Shown: positions 1 through 6,010, counted from the first letter of the stretch. The stretch: DNA of 9,554 nt from JBGPIK01 sp041484845 (GCA_041484845.1 JBGPIK010000270.1:1-9554), one strand, 5' to 3'. Notes: a model not told the origin generated them from the letters alone. Program-made: numbers and translations.

Positions 1-679
1 CCCGTTCAACAATTTCGAAAAACTTAAAGAGACCGTCAGCGACGATACCGCCGGCATTATTCTCGAGATCGTCCAGGGCGAGGGCGGCGTTCACGTCGGC
101 AGCCGAGATTACTTCACGCAAATTCGACAGCTCTGCGACGAGAAGAATCTCTTGCTAATCATCGACGAAGTGCAAACTGGCTTTTGCCGCACGGGCAAAA
201 TGTTCGCCTGCAACTATTTCGATTTAGAACCGGATATCTTGTGCGTGGCCAAAGCCATGGCCGGCGGCGTTCCGATGGGAGCTATCGTTTGCTCGGAAAA
301 GATCCAGCCGCCAATGGGTAAACACGGCAGCACATTCGGCGGCAATCCACTCGCTTGCGCCGCGGGAATAGCCGCTATCGACTTCATGGTCGCCAGCGGG
401 CTCGCGGAGCAAGCACGCGAAAAAGGCGACTATTTCGTCGGCAAATTGAGACAGCAGAACTTTGCCAACGTGCGTGAGATCCGCCATCTAGGACTCATGG
501 TCGGCATCGAATTGAAAGAGAGAGGCCAACCTTATCTGGTGAAATTGATGGCGCGCGGCGTGCTGGCGATGCCGGCCGGAGCCACGGTATTGCGCTTCCT
601 ACCGCCACTCACCATCAGCCACGAAGAGCTCGACATTGTCGTCGAAAAATTGATCGAAGTTCTTCCCAAGGCCGGCTGA
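1..679 (+). CDS. Class III PLP-dependent aminotransferase, ArgD/LysJ-like (5' partial)
   Basis: The frame is open from base 2, so the gene begins upstream; about 225 C-terminal residues of a usual ~390-400 are visible. It probably transfers an amino group between glutamate/2-oxoglutarate and an N-acetylated semialdehyde in arginine or lysine biosynthesis, in the cytosol. Seen in the sequence: the VQGEGGV motif of this family, the LLIIDEVQTGFCRTGK block whose Asp (visible residue 55) should contact the pyridine nitrogen of PLP, the LCVAKAMAGGVPMGA block whose Lys (visible residue 84, codon 251-253) should be the Schiff-base lysine, and STFGGNPLACAAG for the PLP phosphate. The C-terminal domain is complete and ends in TGA at 677-679. 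N-acetylornithine (ArgD) and LysW-linked lysine (LysJ) aminotransferases are hard to separate without upstream context, and related omega-aminotransferases cannot be fully excluded. Confidence 0.9.
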   Translation, partial: PFNNFEKLKETVSDDTAGIILEIVQGEGGVHVGSRDYFTQIRQLCDEKNLLLIIDEVQTGFCRTGKMFACNYFDLEPDILCVAKAMAGGVPMGAIVCSEKIQPPMGKHGSTFGGNPLACAAGIAAIDFMVASGLAEQAREKGDYFVGKLRQQNFANVREIRHLGLMVGIELKERGQPYLVKLMARGVLAMPAGATVLRFLPPLTISHEELDIVVEKLIEVLPKAG

Positions 680-697
680 TTATCGGCTTTATTGGAG

Positions 698-733
698 AAA
701 AAAAAGGGGACGAATTATCTTCGTCCCCTTTTT
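698..733. terminator. Bidirectional rho-independent terminator
   Basis: A perfect 9-bp stem GGGGACGAA (706-714) / TTCGTCCCC (720-728) closes a 5-nt loop. It is preceded by eight A (698-705) and followed by five T (729-733), so it gives a hairpin plus U-tract on either strand. It lies between the convergent aminotransferase (+) and glutaredoxin-like gene (-) and should end both transcripts. Confidence 0.93.
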
Positions 734-750
734 CGGTTGTTGCAACCCTG

Positions 751-990
751 CTAAAGAAACTTTCCTACAAGAAATTGGTTAATTTCCTCAGAGCCGCACA
801 GCGGCTTGCCGTCAATCACCAGCACCGGAACCGTTTTGGCACCCGTGAGCGCAGTCAATTCCTTTTCATATTCGGGGTTTTCCCGAATATTTTTCTTGAT
901 GATCTGCTCCTCGCAATGAAGATTGGTCATGCAATTGAGCACGCTGCGTGAAAAACCGCACTCGTTGTAGAAATAAAGTTCCAGGGACAT
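751..990 (-). CDS. Small glutaredoxin-like thiol oxidoreductase (CGFS motif)
   Basis: 79 residues, the size of a minimal glutaredoxin. The thioredoxin-fold pattern is clear: beta-strand LELYFYN, then CGFS with the active Cys at residue 11, the TVPVLVIDG segment with cis-Pro55, and a GSEEI turn near the C-terminus where glutaredoxins bind glutathione. CGFS is the active-site signature of monothiol glutaredoxins (Fe-S carriers), but this protein is shorter than that family (usually >100 residues) and lacks much of its context, so a redox role with the neighbouring peroxiredoxin seems more likely (inference). Other cysteines are C20, C26 and C65. The ATG (988-990) lies one base after the TGA of the peroxiredoxin gene, and its AAGGGA ribosome-binding site overlaps the end of that gene, so the two are almost certainly translationally coupled. 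The gene ends just before the shared terminator. Confidence 0.85.
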   Translation of the reverse strand: MSLELYFYNECGFSRSVLNCMTNLHCEEQIIKKNIRENPEYEKELTALTGAKTVPVLVIDGKPLCGSEEINQFLVGKFL

Positions 991-991
991 A

Positions 992-1462
992 TCATCCCTT
1001 ATTGATTTTTTGGCATTCGGCCAGGAGCGCTTTCGGGTCGCGCTCGCCCGCCGGAGTTACGGAGACCCCATAGCGGACAACACCCTGCTTATTGATAATC
1101 ACGGTTGCTCGGTCCGTGATGCCTTTATCCTCCAGGAAAACACCATATTTCTTGGCCATTTCCCCCTTCGGATGAAAATCCTGAAGCAGCGGAAATGAAA
1201 TACCGCCCAGCGATTTCGCCCAGTTATCGTGGGAGAATCTACTGTCGACGCTCACACCCAAAACTTGGGTGTCACAGGCCTTGAACTGGTCTTTTAGCGA
1301 TTCCAGCCCAGGCACTTCCTTGCTTCAGGTGGGTGTCCAATCCAGAGGATAGAACACCAACATGACGTTTTTCTGCCCCTTGAACTGGCTCAACGTGAAC
1401 TTGGTTCCACCCAAGTGGCTGGCCAGTTCGAAATCGGGAGCTTGTTTTCCAACTTCGATCAT
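992..1462 (-). CDS. Peroxiredoxin, probable selenoprotein (in-frame UGA at the peroxidatic position)
   Basis: Read from ATG at 1460-1462, preceded at good spacing by a strong GAGGAGGAG ribosome-binding site, the frame encodes 156 residues with one in-frame TGA at 1325-1327. The first 45 residues have the AhpC/TSA N-terminus (VGKQAPDFELAS, then NVMLVFYPLDWTPT). The TGA follows as residue 46, then SKEVPGLESL. This makes P39-LDW-T43-PT-U46, the invariant PxxxTxxC motif with selenocysteine replacing the peroxidatic Cys. R118 (TDRATVIINKQG) matches the conserved catalytic Arg. C63 and C150 remain; C150, near the C-terminus, could resolve. The role would be reduction of H2O2, organic peroxides or peroxynitrite in the cytosol. 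Selenocysteine peroxiredoxins are known (PrxU of Eubacterium acidaminophilum). A stop mutation or base error is the alternative, but conservation continues undisturbed on both sides. Automated callers would start at GTG 1315 and lose the active site. Confidence 0.85.
1296..1316 (-). promoter_or_regulatory. Candidate bacterial SECIS hairpin downstream of the UGA
   Basis: Starting 9 nt after the UGA, the mRNA can pair AGUGCC (1316-1311) with GG plus CGCU (1304-1303, 1299-1296). This leaves a 3-nt AAU bulge and a 6-nt apical loop UGGGCU with G in its second position. A loop near this distance with an early G fits the broad description of bacterial SECIS elements, which lie in the coding region just after UGA. 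The stem is short and includes a G-U pair. An alternative is GGCUGG (1308-1303) with CCAGUU (1289-1284) around a 13-nt loop. I judged both by eye; neither was folded by program. Confidence 0.35.
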
Positions 1463-1512
1463 CTGTTTTCTCCTCCTCTTCTTTGTTTTTATTGGTTTCC
1501 GATCACTTCATA

Positions 1513-1541
1513 TTGATATAGTACTGGTGGCGGTTTTTCAA
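1513..1541 (-). promoter_or_regulatory. Putative sigma-70 promoter for the peroxiredoxin-glutaredoxin pair
   Basis: On the minus strand TTGAAA (1541-1536, 5/6 of the -35 consensus) is followed after exactly 17 bp by TATCAA (1518-1513, 4/6 of the -10 consensus). The predicted start is about 45 nt upstream of the peroxiredoxin ATG. It lies in the 170-bp gap between the rubrerythrin and peroxiredoxin genes. The same gap contains the palindrome GCTATAGC and a loose CCAGG/CCTGG pairing (about 1562-1594) but no convincing terminator, so read-through from the rubrerythrin gene is also possible. Confidence 0.4.
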
Positions 1542-1632
1542 TGTGGCAAAACGACATCAAACACCAGGCCTGCTCAGGAGCTATAGCCACCTGGACCATC
1601 GAGACCGCCCTCCATAATCTTGCGATGATTCG

Positions 1633-2082
1633 CTAGCTCACGGCTTCCGCCGGTTCCCTGCCGGCGATTTTTTCCAATCCTTTGGCAAAACGATTTGCAT
1701 GAGACTTTTCAGCTTTGGCGAGAGTTTCAAACCACTCGGCAAGCTCAGTCAAGCCCTCGTCGCGAGCGGTTTTGGCAAAGCCGGGATACATTTCGGTATA
1801 TTCGTATGTTTCTCCTGCGATAGCCGATTTAAGATTGGTTTCCGTGCTGCCGGTCGGCGCGCCCGTGCACGGATCGCCGATTTCTTTGAGAAAATCGAGA
1901 TGGCCGAAAGCATGCCCGGTCTCCGCCTCAGATGTGTCACGGAACAACCCTCCTACGTCTGGATATCCTTCGATATCCGCGACGCGCGCGAAGTAAAGAT
2001 ACCGCCTGTTGGCCTGGGACTCGAGCGCAAATGCCTTTTTCAAATTCTCCAGGCTCTTAGTGCCCGCTAAGCTTTTGCTCAT
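1633..2082 (-). CDS. Rubrerythrin-family diiron protein without rubredoxin domain
   Basis: 149 residues forming one ferritin-like four-helix domain. Expected diiron ligands are in place: E21 (ALESQANRRYLYFA), E54 and H57 (SEAETGHAFGH), E91 and E94 (AGETYEYTEMYPGFA), and E125 and H128 (AKAEKSHANRF). The C-terminal rubredoxin domain of classical rubrerythrin, with its CxxC iron site, is absent, so this is the short sulerythrin-like type; the only cysteine is C72. The family reduces hydrogen peroxide in the cytosol of anaerobes and microaerophiles, taking electrons from an external donor. I chose ATG 2080-2082 because GAGGAGG stands 8 nt upstream; the open frame goes on 24 residues further but those do not resemble the family. 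It lies directly upstream of the seleno-peroxiredoxin in the same orientation, which supports a shared peroxide-defence role. Confidence 0.93.
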   Translation of the reverse strand: MSKSLAGTKSLENLKKAFALESQANRRYLYFARVADIEGYPDVGGLFRDTSEAETGHAFGHLDFLKEIGDPCTGAPTGSTETNLKSAIAGETYEYTEMYPGFAKTARDEGLTELAEWFETLAKAEKSHANRFAKGLEKIAGREPAEAVS

Positions 2083-2207
2083 AATATTTTCCTCCTCACT
2101 TATGCTAGCTTTTCGTCGTAGCTTGCAACGATCTTGGTCCATCGACAAGGGCATCGGCTATGCAACGTCGGCGACTGAAGTGTGGCGCATGACGCTAACG
2201 GAGTTGA

Positions 2208-2918
2208 TTAGGGGAGGCGATAAACGCTTCGCAGCCGATCCCAAGTCTGCAATTGCGCCAGATCGGCTAAAACCGTGGTCGTGGGGGGAAGTATAGGAAA
2301 ATCATCTCGGTACCCACGCGACAGGGCCTCCTCAGGGGAAATCCATAAACTTTCCGTCACTTCTTCCGAGCGCTGCAGCGCCACCTGGTGCAGCGGCAGC
2401 ATCGCAAGATAAAAGCGCGTATCGAATCGCATGGGGTAGAAATCCGGAGTTACGCGGTGAAAAAAATACACCATGCGGGAAAGGTCACAATGAAGTTTTT
2501 CCGACTCCAGAAACTCGCCGAAACTCAATTCTTCTCTGACGATCGCTTGACGTTTTAGCTCTAATCTCGCTTTCGTTTCTTCGACTCGGAGGTCAATGGG
2601 GCCGCCGGAGTCCACCGCGCAAAGAAGAATGCCCACCTCCTCGTATAGCTCGCGCACGACGGCGACCCAATGACCCAGCGCCACCTCGGGCGAATGACGG
2701 TTGCCGAGGACTTGTCGCGCCTGATCGGCGGAAAGCCCGCGGCACCGCTCGAGCACTTTCAGCGAATAGTCATTTTCGACTACCGTCCCGCCGGGGAAAA
2801 CATAAAAGCCACCCATAAAACGCATCTGCGGCGGCCGGCGTGTGAGCAAAATTTCAAACCCGCCGTTCGCATCGGGGCGAGGAAGAACAACCGTTGAAGC
2901 AAAACGCGGCCGAGTCAT
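2208..2918 (-). CDS. NUDIX hydrolase with an extended NUDIX box (NUDT19-like)
   Basis: 236 residues from ATG 2916-2918. The catalytic half of the NUDIX box is exact: R89-E-L-Y-E93-E94-V-G96-I, whose Glu residues bind the metal. The start of the box, FPGGTVVE (G43/G44), lies about 45 residues before R89 instead of the usual 14, so a segment of about 30 residues (LSADQARQVLGNR and flanks) interrupts the motif. Such an interrupted box is known in the NUDT19/RP2p group, some of which cleave CoA derivatives; the substrate here is unknown. The N-terminus (ASTVVLPRP, then FEILLTRRPPQMRFMGGFYVFPGG) also fits that group. No clear Shine-Dalgarno precedes the ATG; a TTG two codons upstream is possible. 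It begins 48 bp after the solute-binding protein gene, so the two may share a transcript. I see no functional link between them. Confidence 0.88.
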   Translation of the reverse strand: MTRPRFASTVVLPRPDANGGFEILLTRRPPQMRFMGGFYVFPGGTVVENDYSLKVLERCRGLSADQARQVLGNRHSPEVALGHWVAVVRELYEEVGILLCAVDSGGPIDLRVEETKARLELKRQAIVREELSFGEFLESEKLHCDLSRMVYFFHRVTPDFYPMRFDTRFYLAMLPLHQVALQRSEEVTESLWISPEEALSRGYRDDFPILPPTTTVLADLAQLQTWDRLRSVYRLP

Positions 2919-2966
2919 GTACAAGAGTCTATCGATAAGGAAGACGCCGGCAAATCATCAGACGAT

Positions 2967-4010
2967 CTATTTTTTTCCAACATCGCGCAGCAACTTCTCC
3001 CATTTCTCGTTTTCTTTATCGTACTGATCGACGGTCATCCCCGCTTCGGCATACCAACGCTTGAACGCCGGTCGGTTCATAGCGCTATCGAGGCCGAACT
3101 TCCCGAGTAACTTCTGCCCCTCGGGACTGAGCAGATAGTCGGCGAACAACAGTGCGCCATGGGGATGCGGAGCGTTGAGCGGGAGCGCAACGCCGCCGGC
3201 ATTGGTCGGAACAACGTCCAGGCCGACCCATTTGATCGGCGCGCCCTTGGAGATCGAAACGCGCGAATGACTCAGAAAAACAGTCGGCGAGGCTCCAAGC
3301 TCCCCGGAAATGACCATGTCGAGTATAGCCCTGCCGGAAACTGCGTGCAGGGTGATATCTTGCGATTTCAGCTTCGAGAGATACTGAACTCCTTTAGTTG
3401 CCAGCATCGCGCCGATGACTCGATTTCCCGTATCGCTGGTCGCGAAACCAATTCTTCCTTTCAGCTCGGGCTTGAGCAGATCGTCAAAACTCTTGGGGAC
3501 CGCACCGGCGGGAATGACGTTAGTATTATAGGCGAGACCGATGTAAGACTCGCGATCCGTCGCCCAATAAACCGCGCCCTTGTCCGCCTTTTCTTTGGTC
3601 TCGTCAGGATATTTGCCAAGGTATGAAGAAAAGTACGGCATAAGAAACTTGTAATCCTGCATCACCTTCAACACCGGGAACGTCGTTTCGATCGAATCGA
3701 CGATAAAACGCTTCGCTTGCGCTTCCTGCAAGATTCTGGCGGCAAGATCGTCGCTCGAGCCGCGATACACATCGACCTTTATCCCCGGATATTTTGCTTC
3801 GAAGGCTTTCGGCACGTCTTGGTTGGGGCCCCCGGTGAGCGAGGTGTACCACATCAACTTGCCTTCTTTTTTTGCCCCTTCGAAAAGGACCTTCTCGCGG
3901 TCCGGTTTATTGTAGGATGCTAATTCATTGATCGAAACAGGTTTTCCTTGAGCCCAAACGTGCATTTGACTGCCGAACAAGATGAGCAGCATTGAGATAA
4001 TCGATTTCAT
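2967..4010 (-). CDS. Periplasmic extracellular solute-binding protein (ABC type, iron-binding-like superfamily)
   Basis: 347 residues. It starts with a signal peptide: MK, a hydrophobic core ISMLLILFG, and a probable cleavage site VWA-QG after residue 20. The mature part has family features of type II periplasmic binding proteins: KLMWYTSL (first strand), FEAKYPGIKVDVYRGSS, YIGLAYNTNVIP (hinge region), SFDDLLKPELKGRIGF, and HPHGALLFADYLLSPEGQKLLGKFG near the C-terminus. These resemble Fe(III)- and thiamine/polyamine-type binding proteins, but the ligand cannot be read from the sequence. ATG 4008-4010 is supported by AAGGGAAGGA just upstream. No permease or ATPase gene lies next to it: downstream is a NUDIX hydrolase and upstream a cyclase gene, so it is an orphan binding protein that would need partners encoded elsewhere. 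Confidence 0.9.
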   Translation of the reverse strand: MKSIISMLLILFGSQMHVWAQGKPVSINELASYNKPDREKVLFEGAKKEGKLMWYTSLTGGPNQDVPKAFEAKYPGIKVDVYRGSSDDLAARILQEAQAKRFIVDSIETTFPVLKVMQDYKFLMPYFSSYLGKYPDETKEKADKGAVYWATDRESYIGLAYNTNVIPAGAVPKSFDDLLKPELKGRIGFATSDTGNRVIGAMLATKGVQYLSKLKSQDITLHAVSGRAILDMVISGELGASPTVFLSHSRVSISKGAPIKWVGLDVVPTNAGGVALPLNAPHPHGALLFADYLLSPEGQKLLGKFGLDSAMNRPAFKRWYAEAGMTVDQYDKENEKWEKLLRDVGKK

Positions 4011-4033
4011 TGTTTCCTTCCCTTGCTTAACGG

Positions 4034-4049
4034 ATCAGTACGAACTGAT
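4034..4049. repeat. Perfect inverted repeat in the leader of the solute-binding protein gene
   Basis: ATCAGT (4034-4039) and ACTGAT (4044-4049) are perfect inverted copies with a 4-bp spacer. They lie between the predicted -10 box and the ribosome-binding site of the solute-binding protein gene, so they could be an operator half-site pair or a small leader hairpin. Confidence 0.5.
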
Positions 4050-4050
4050 T

Positions 4051-4079
4051 ATTTAACATCGAGGCGCACATCAAAACAA
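4051..4079 (-). promoter_or_regulatory. Weak putative promoter for the solute-binding protein gene
   Basis: TTGTTT (4079-4074) and TTAAAT (4056-4051) on the minus strand are 17 bp apart, with only 3/6 and 4/6 matches to sigma-70 consensus. The position, about 40 bp upstream of the ATG, is right and the inverted repeats around it suggest regulation, but the match alone is weak. Confidence 0.3.
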
Positions 4080-4103
4080 TCAATCGGCAATCCCCTGCGC
4101 CTC
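4061..4103. repeat. 8-bp inverted repeat flanking the predicted -35 region
   Basis: GAGGCGCA (4061-4068) and TGCGCCTC (4096-4103) are perfect inverted copies 27 bp apart. The inner arm lies within the predicted promoter spacer. An overlapping second pair, CTCAC (4101-4105) and GTGAG (4115-4119), sits just upstream and resembles a palindromic operator. Together they may be binding sites for a regulator of the solute-binding protein gene; the regulator is unknown. Confidence 0.45.
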
Positions 4104-4167
4104 ACGATCATATTGTGAGCGTTAAAGAGCCAAACTCGCAACTCGCGGAAGTTACTCGACAAGCGAT

Positions 4168-5283
4168 CTAACGCTTCATGCGCAGAATATTGTATGCAGT
4201 GACCGGACGATGAAATCCCTTGAGACTGAGTTCACCGACGGCTTCAACATCAATCAACTCTTCCACAGCACCCAGCAAGCGTTGAGAAACCAAAATCTGA
4301 CTGTGTCTGGCGTCCCCGCAGAGACGCGAAGCGAGATTCGTGACCGTCCCAATGGCTCCATAGTCCCACCGCCCCTCGAAGCCGATACCGCCGATGGTGG
4401 CGTAGCCCTGTGCGATGCCAACGCCGAAGTCGAGCTCGTGACCCAGTTTGCGCCATTGAGCGATCAGCTCTACCACTCTTTCCCTCATCGCCAGCGCCAT
4501 TCTAATTGCCCGCTCGGCCGGGTTCGGCACTGGCACTGGATCGTTAAAGAAAATCATCATTCCATCGCCGGTGAATCGTTCCAGAGTCCCTTCATGCGCC
4601 AAGACCAGCTTGCCCATCTCCGCATGATACTCGCGGAGTACGCCCATAACTTCCTCGGGCTCAGCGGTCTCCGCGAAACTGGTAAAACCCCGGAGATCGA
4701 GAAAGACGACCGTTATCTCCTGTCTGTGGGTTTTGAGGGGGTCAGCGGCGCCCCCGGTCACAATCAGCTCCGCGAGTTGAGGCGAAAAGAAACGCTTCAG
4801 CCTGCCTAAACGTTCGAGCTGACCAACCTGATCCTGAACACGTTGCTCCAAAGTTTTATTCCACTCCGAAAGCTCAGCAGCTTGAGTCTGAACCCGGTCA
4901 TGAAGCTCTTTGATCCTCAGCAGCGAGCGAACTCGCGCGAGAAGCTCAGCTTGATTGATCGGTTTTGTAAGAAAGTCATCAGCTCCAGCTTCGATCCCTT
5001 TTATTCGCTCTTCGCCCGGATCAAGCGCCGTCACCATAACCACAGGAAGCATCGCCGTCGCCGGATTCCCGCGAATGTCGCGGCAGACTTCGTAACCACT
5101 CATCTCGGGCATCACGATGTCTAACAGAACGAGATCCGGAGGATCGGTTTCTATTTGCGCCAGCGCCTCGCGTCCCGACGCCGCGGTAACGACGCTGTAA
5201 CCTTTGACGGTCAGCACGTCGGCGAGAAGTTTTACGTTTCTCGGAGTGTCATCGACGACAAGAATTTTAGGTGGACTGCTCAC
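4168..5283 (-). CDS. Response regulator receiver fused to class III adenylate/guanylate cyclase
   Basis: 371 residues from GTG 5281-5283. Residues 5-120 form a CheY-like receiver with acidic pair D11/D12, phosphoacceptor D55 (LVLLDIVMPEMSG), T85 and K107 (FLTKP). Residues about 120-175 are charged and heptad-like, probably a coiled coil carrying the signal. A class III cyclase domain follows: FLDLRGFTSF holds the first metal Asp, LERFTGDGMMIFFNDP the second, and GRWDYGAIGTVTNLASRL the base-recognising Asp and the Asn/Arg pair for transition-state binding. An Arg stands where many such cyclases have Lys before F-x-GD. The product is probably cAMP, but cGMP cannot be excluded. Phosphorylation, likely by the kinase upstream in the same operon, should control activity. 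The frame continues upstream to a TTG at 5373, but those residues are translated repeat DNA, so GTG is preferred despite lacking a clear ribosome-binding site. Confidence 0.92.
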   Translation of the reverse strand: MSSPPKILVVDDTPRNVKLLADVLTVKGYSVVTAASGREALAQIETDPPDLVLLDIVMPEMSGYEVCRDIRGNPATAMLPVVMVTALDPGEERIKGIEAGADDFLTKPINQAELLARVRSLLRIKELHDRVQTQAAELSEWNKTLEQRVQDQVGQLERLGRLKRFFSPQLAELIVTGGAADPLKTHRQEITVVFLDLRGFTSFAETAEPEEVMGVLREYHAEMGKLVLAHEGTLERFTGDGMMIFFNDPVPVPNPAERAIRMALAMRERVVELIAQWRKLGHELDFGVGIAQGYATIGGIGFEGRWDYGAIGTVTNLASRLCGDARHSQILVSQRLLGAVEELIDVEAVGELSLKGFHRPVTAYNILRMKR

Positions 5284-5289
5284 TCTAAC

Positions 5290-5480
5290 AAACTCGAAAT
5301 CCGAATATCGAAATCCGAAACAATTCAGATCTTGAAATTCAAAAACATCGGAAATCGCATATTCCAATTCCAAAATTCCGAGGCCGAGTCGATCTCGTTT
5401 GAGAAATTGTGTTGTTCAATCATTTGAATGTGCTTCGAATTTAGGATTTCAATCTTGGAATTTTGAATTTCAAACGTTAG
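5290..5480. repeat. AT-rich GAATTT-family repeat block downstream of the S23 gene
   Basis: No gene is seen here; the stretch is built from degenerate copies of GAAATCCGAA / GAATTTC words. CGAAATCCGAA occurs twice exactly (5295-5305 and 5309-5319). The segment 5309-5327 is an inverted copy of 6021-6040 on the other side of the S23 gene (one substitution and one gap). The segment 5421-5450 is a direct copy of 6017-6046 (26 of 30 identical by eye). The block begins only a few bases before the GTG of the cyclase gene. Confidence 0.8.
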
Positions 5481-5488
5481 TCACAATT

Positions 5489-5875
5489 CTATTCGCTCTT
5501 TCGCAGTATCGCTGCAAAGATATTGGTTAGCTCCCTTGCTTCTTTGATAAGATCGATCCTATTCTTCTCAAGCATCGAATTGTCTCCAGCATCAATCAAC
5601 CGCAACCAGTAACCGCTTTCCTTGGCCTCCTTACGGCAAATTCTAATTCTCATTAAGAAATCCTTCTTGCCAAGAGATTCATTTGCTTCAATGTAGTTCG
5701 CACCAACGGAGCCAGATGATCTGACGACCTGTTTTGTATCTTCGATGTTCGCTATTGTTCTCGGCATCTGTCTGGCGAAGGTTCTAACGTTCTTTGCGAA
5801 ATTGAACGTTCGATCTTCCAGATCATACTGTTTTGGCTCCCGTGTCTCTTCTACGTCAGATTTTATCGTTTGCAT
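5489..5875 (-). CDS. Four-helix bundle protein, S23 / 23S rRNA intervening-sequence type
   Basis: 128 residues, the usual size of the S23 family. Recognised blocks are YDLEDRTFNFAKNVRTFARQ, then QVVRSSGSVGANYIEANES and KKDFLMRIRICRKEAKES, followed by YWLRLI; all are family hallmarks. These proteins fold as small helical bundles that assemble as oligomers. They were first found as ORFs in intervening sequences of 23S rRNA genes, and the related Avd protein works with diversity-generating retroelements; the cellular function of the free-standing ones is unknown. No rRNA or retroelement is visible here. ATG 5873-5875 fits the family N-terminus best; only a weak GGAAG lies further upstream. The gene sits between two response-regulator genes inside repeat-rich DNA on both sides, which suggests arrival as a cassette. 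Confidence 0.9.
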   Translation of the reverse strand: MQTIKSDVEETREPKQYDLEDRTFNFAKNVRTFARQMPRTIANIEDTKQVVRSSGSVGANYIEANESLGKKDFLMRIRICRKEAKESGYWLRLIDAGDNSMLEKNRIDLIKEARELTNIFAAILRKSE

Positions 5876-5950
5876 AACTGATCGCGGTTGCTTCCAATTC
5901 AAGGCACGAAATCCAAAAACAGACGAGCAGTGCGAAAGACTCAAGTTTCG

Positions 5951-5979
5951 ATAATATGCTTAAGGCCAAAAAATTGCCA
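5951..5979 (-). promoter_or_regulatory. Weak putative promoter for the S23 gene
   Basis: On the minus strand TATTAT (5956-5951, 5/6 match to -10) lies 17 bp after TGGCAA (5979-5974, 3/6 match to -35), about 70 bp upstream of the S23 ATG. The region is AT-rich, so chance matches are likely. Confidence 0.3.
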
Positions 5980-6010
5980 TTTGACTGAAGCTTGCTATTT
6001 GCTGTCCCTT

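Noticed and set aside
992..1315. Short 107-residue peroxiredoxin starting at GTG 1315
   Set aside because: It lacks the N-terminal strand and the PxxxTxx part of the active site, and it has no suitable ribosome-binding site. The upstream frame with ATG 1462 clearly belongs to the same protein.
1325..1327. Peroxiredoxin as a pseudogene with a nonsense mutation
   Set aside because: The stop is UGA, falls exactly on the peroxidatic Cys, and there is no other damage in the frame; chance placement there is unlikely. A sequencing error cannot be fully excluded.
1562..1594. Possible terminator after the rubrerythrin gene
   Set aside because: Only a 5-bp CCAGG/CCTGG pairing with a long loop and no adjoining U-tract; not convincing as an intrinsic terminator.
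2083..2207. Promoter search upstream of the rubrerythrin gene
   Set aside because: The best pair, TTGCAA with a CATAAG box, would put the transcript start inside the ribosome-binding site; no other good -35/-10 pair was seen.
3159..3626. Plus-strand open frame of 155 codons
   Set aside because: It is antisense to the solute-binding protein gene, with a low-complexity Arg/Asn-rich product and no family resemblance.
5290..5480. Possible CRISPR-like array in the repeat block
   Set aside because: The repeat words are short, degenerate and irregularly spaced, occur in both orientations, and have no unique spacers or cas genes nearby.
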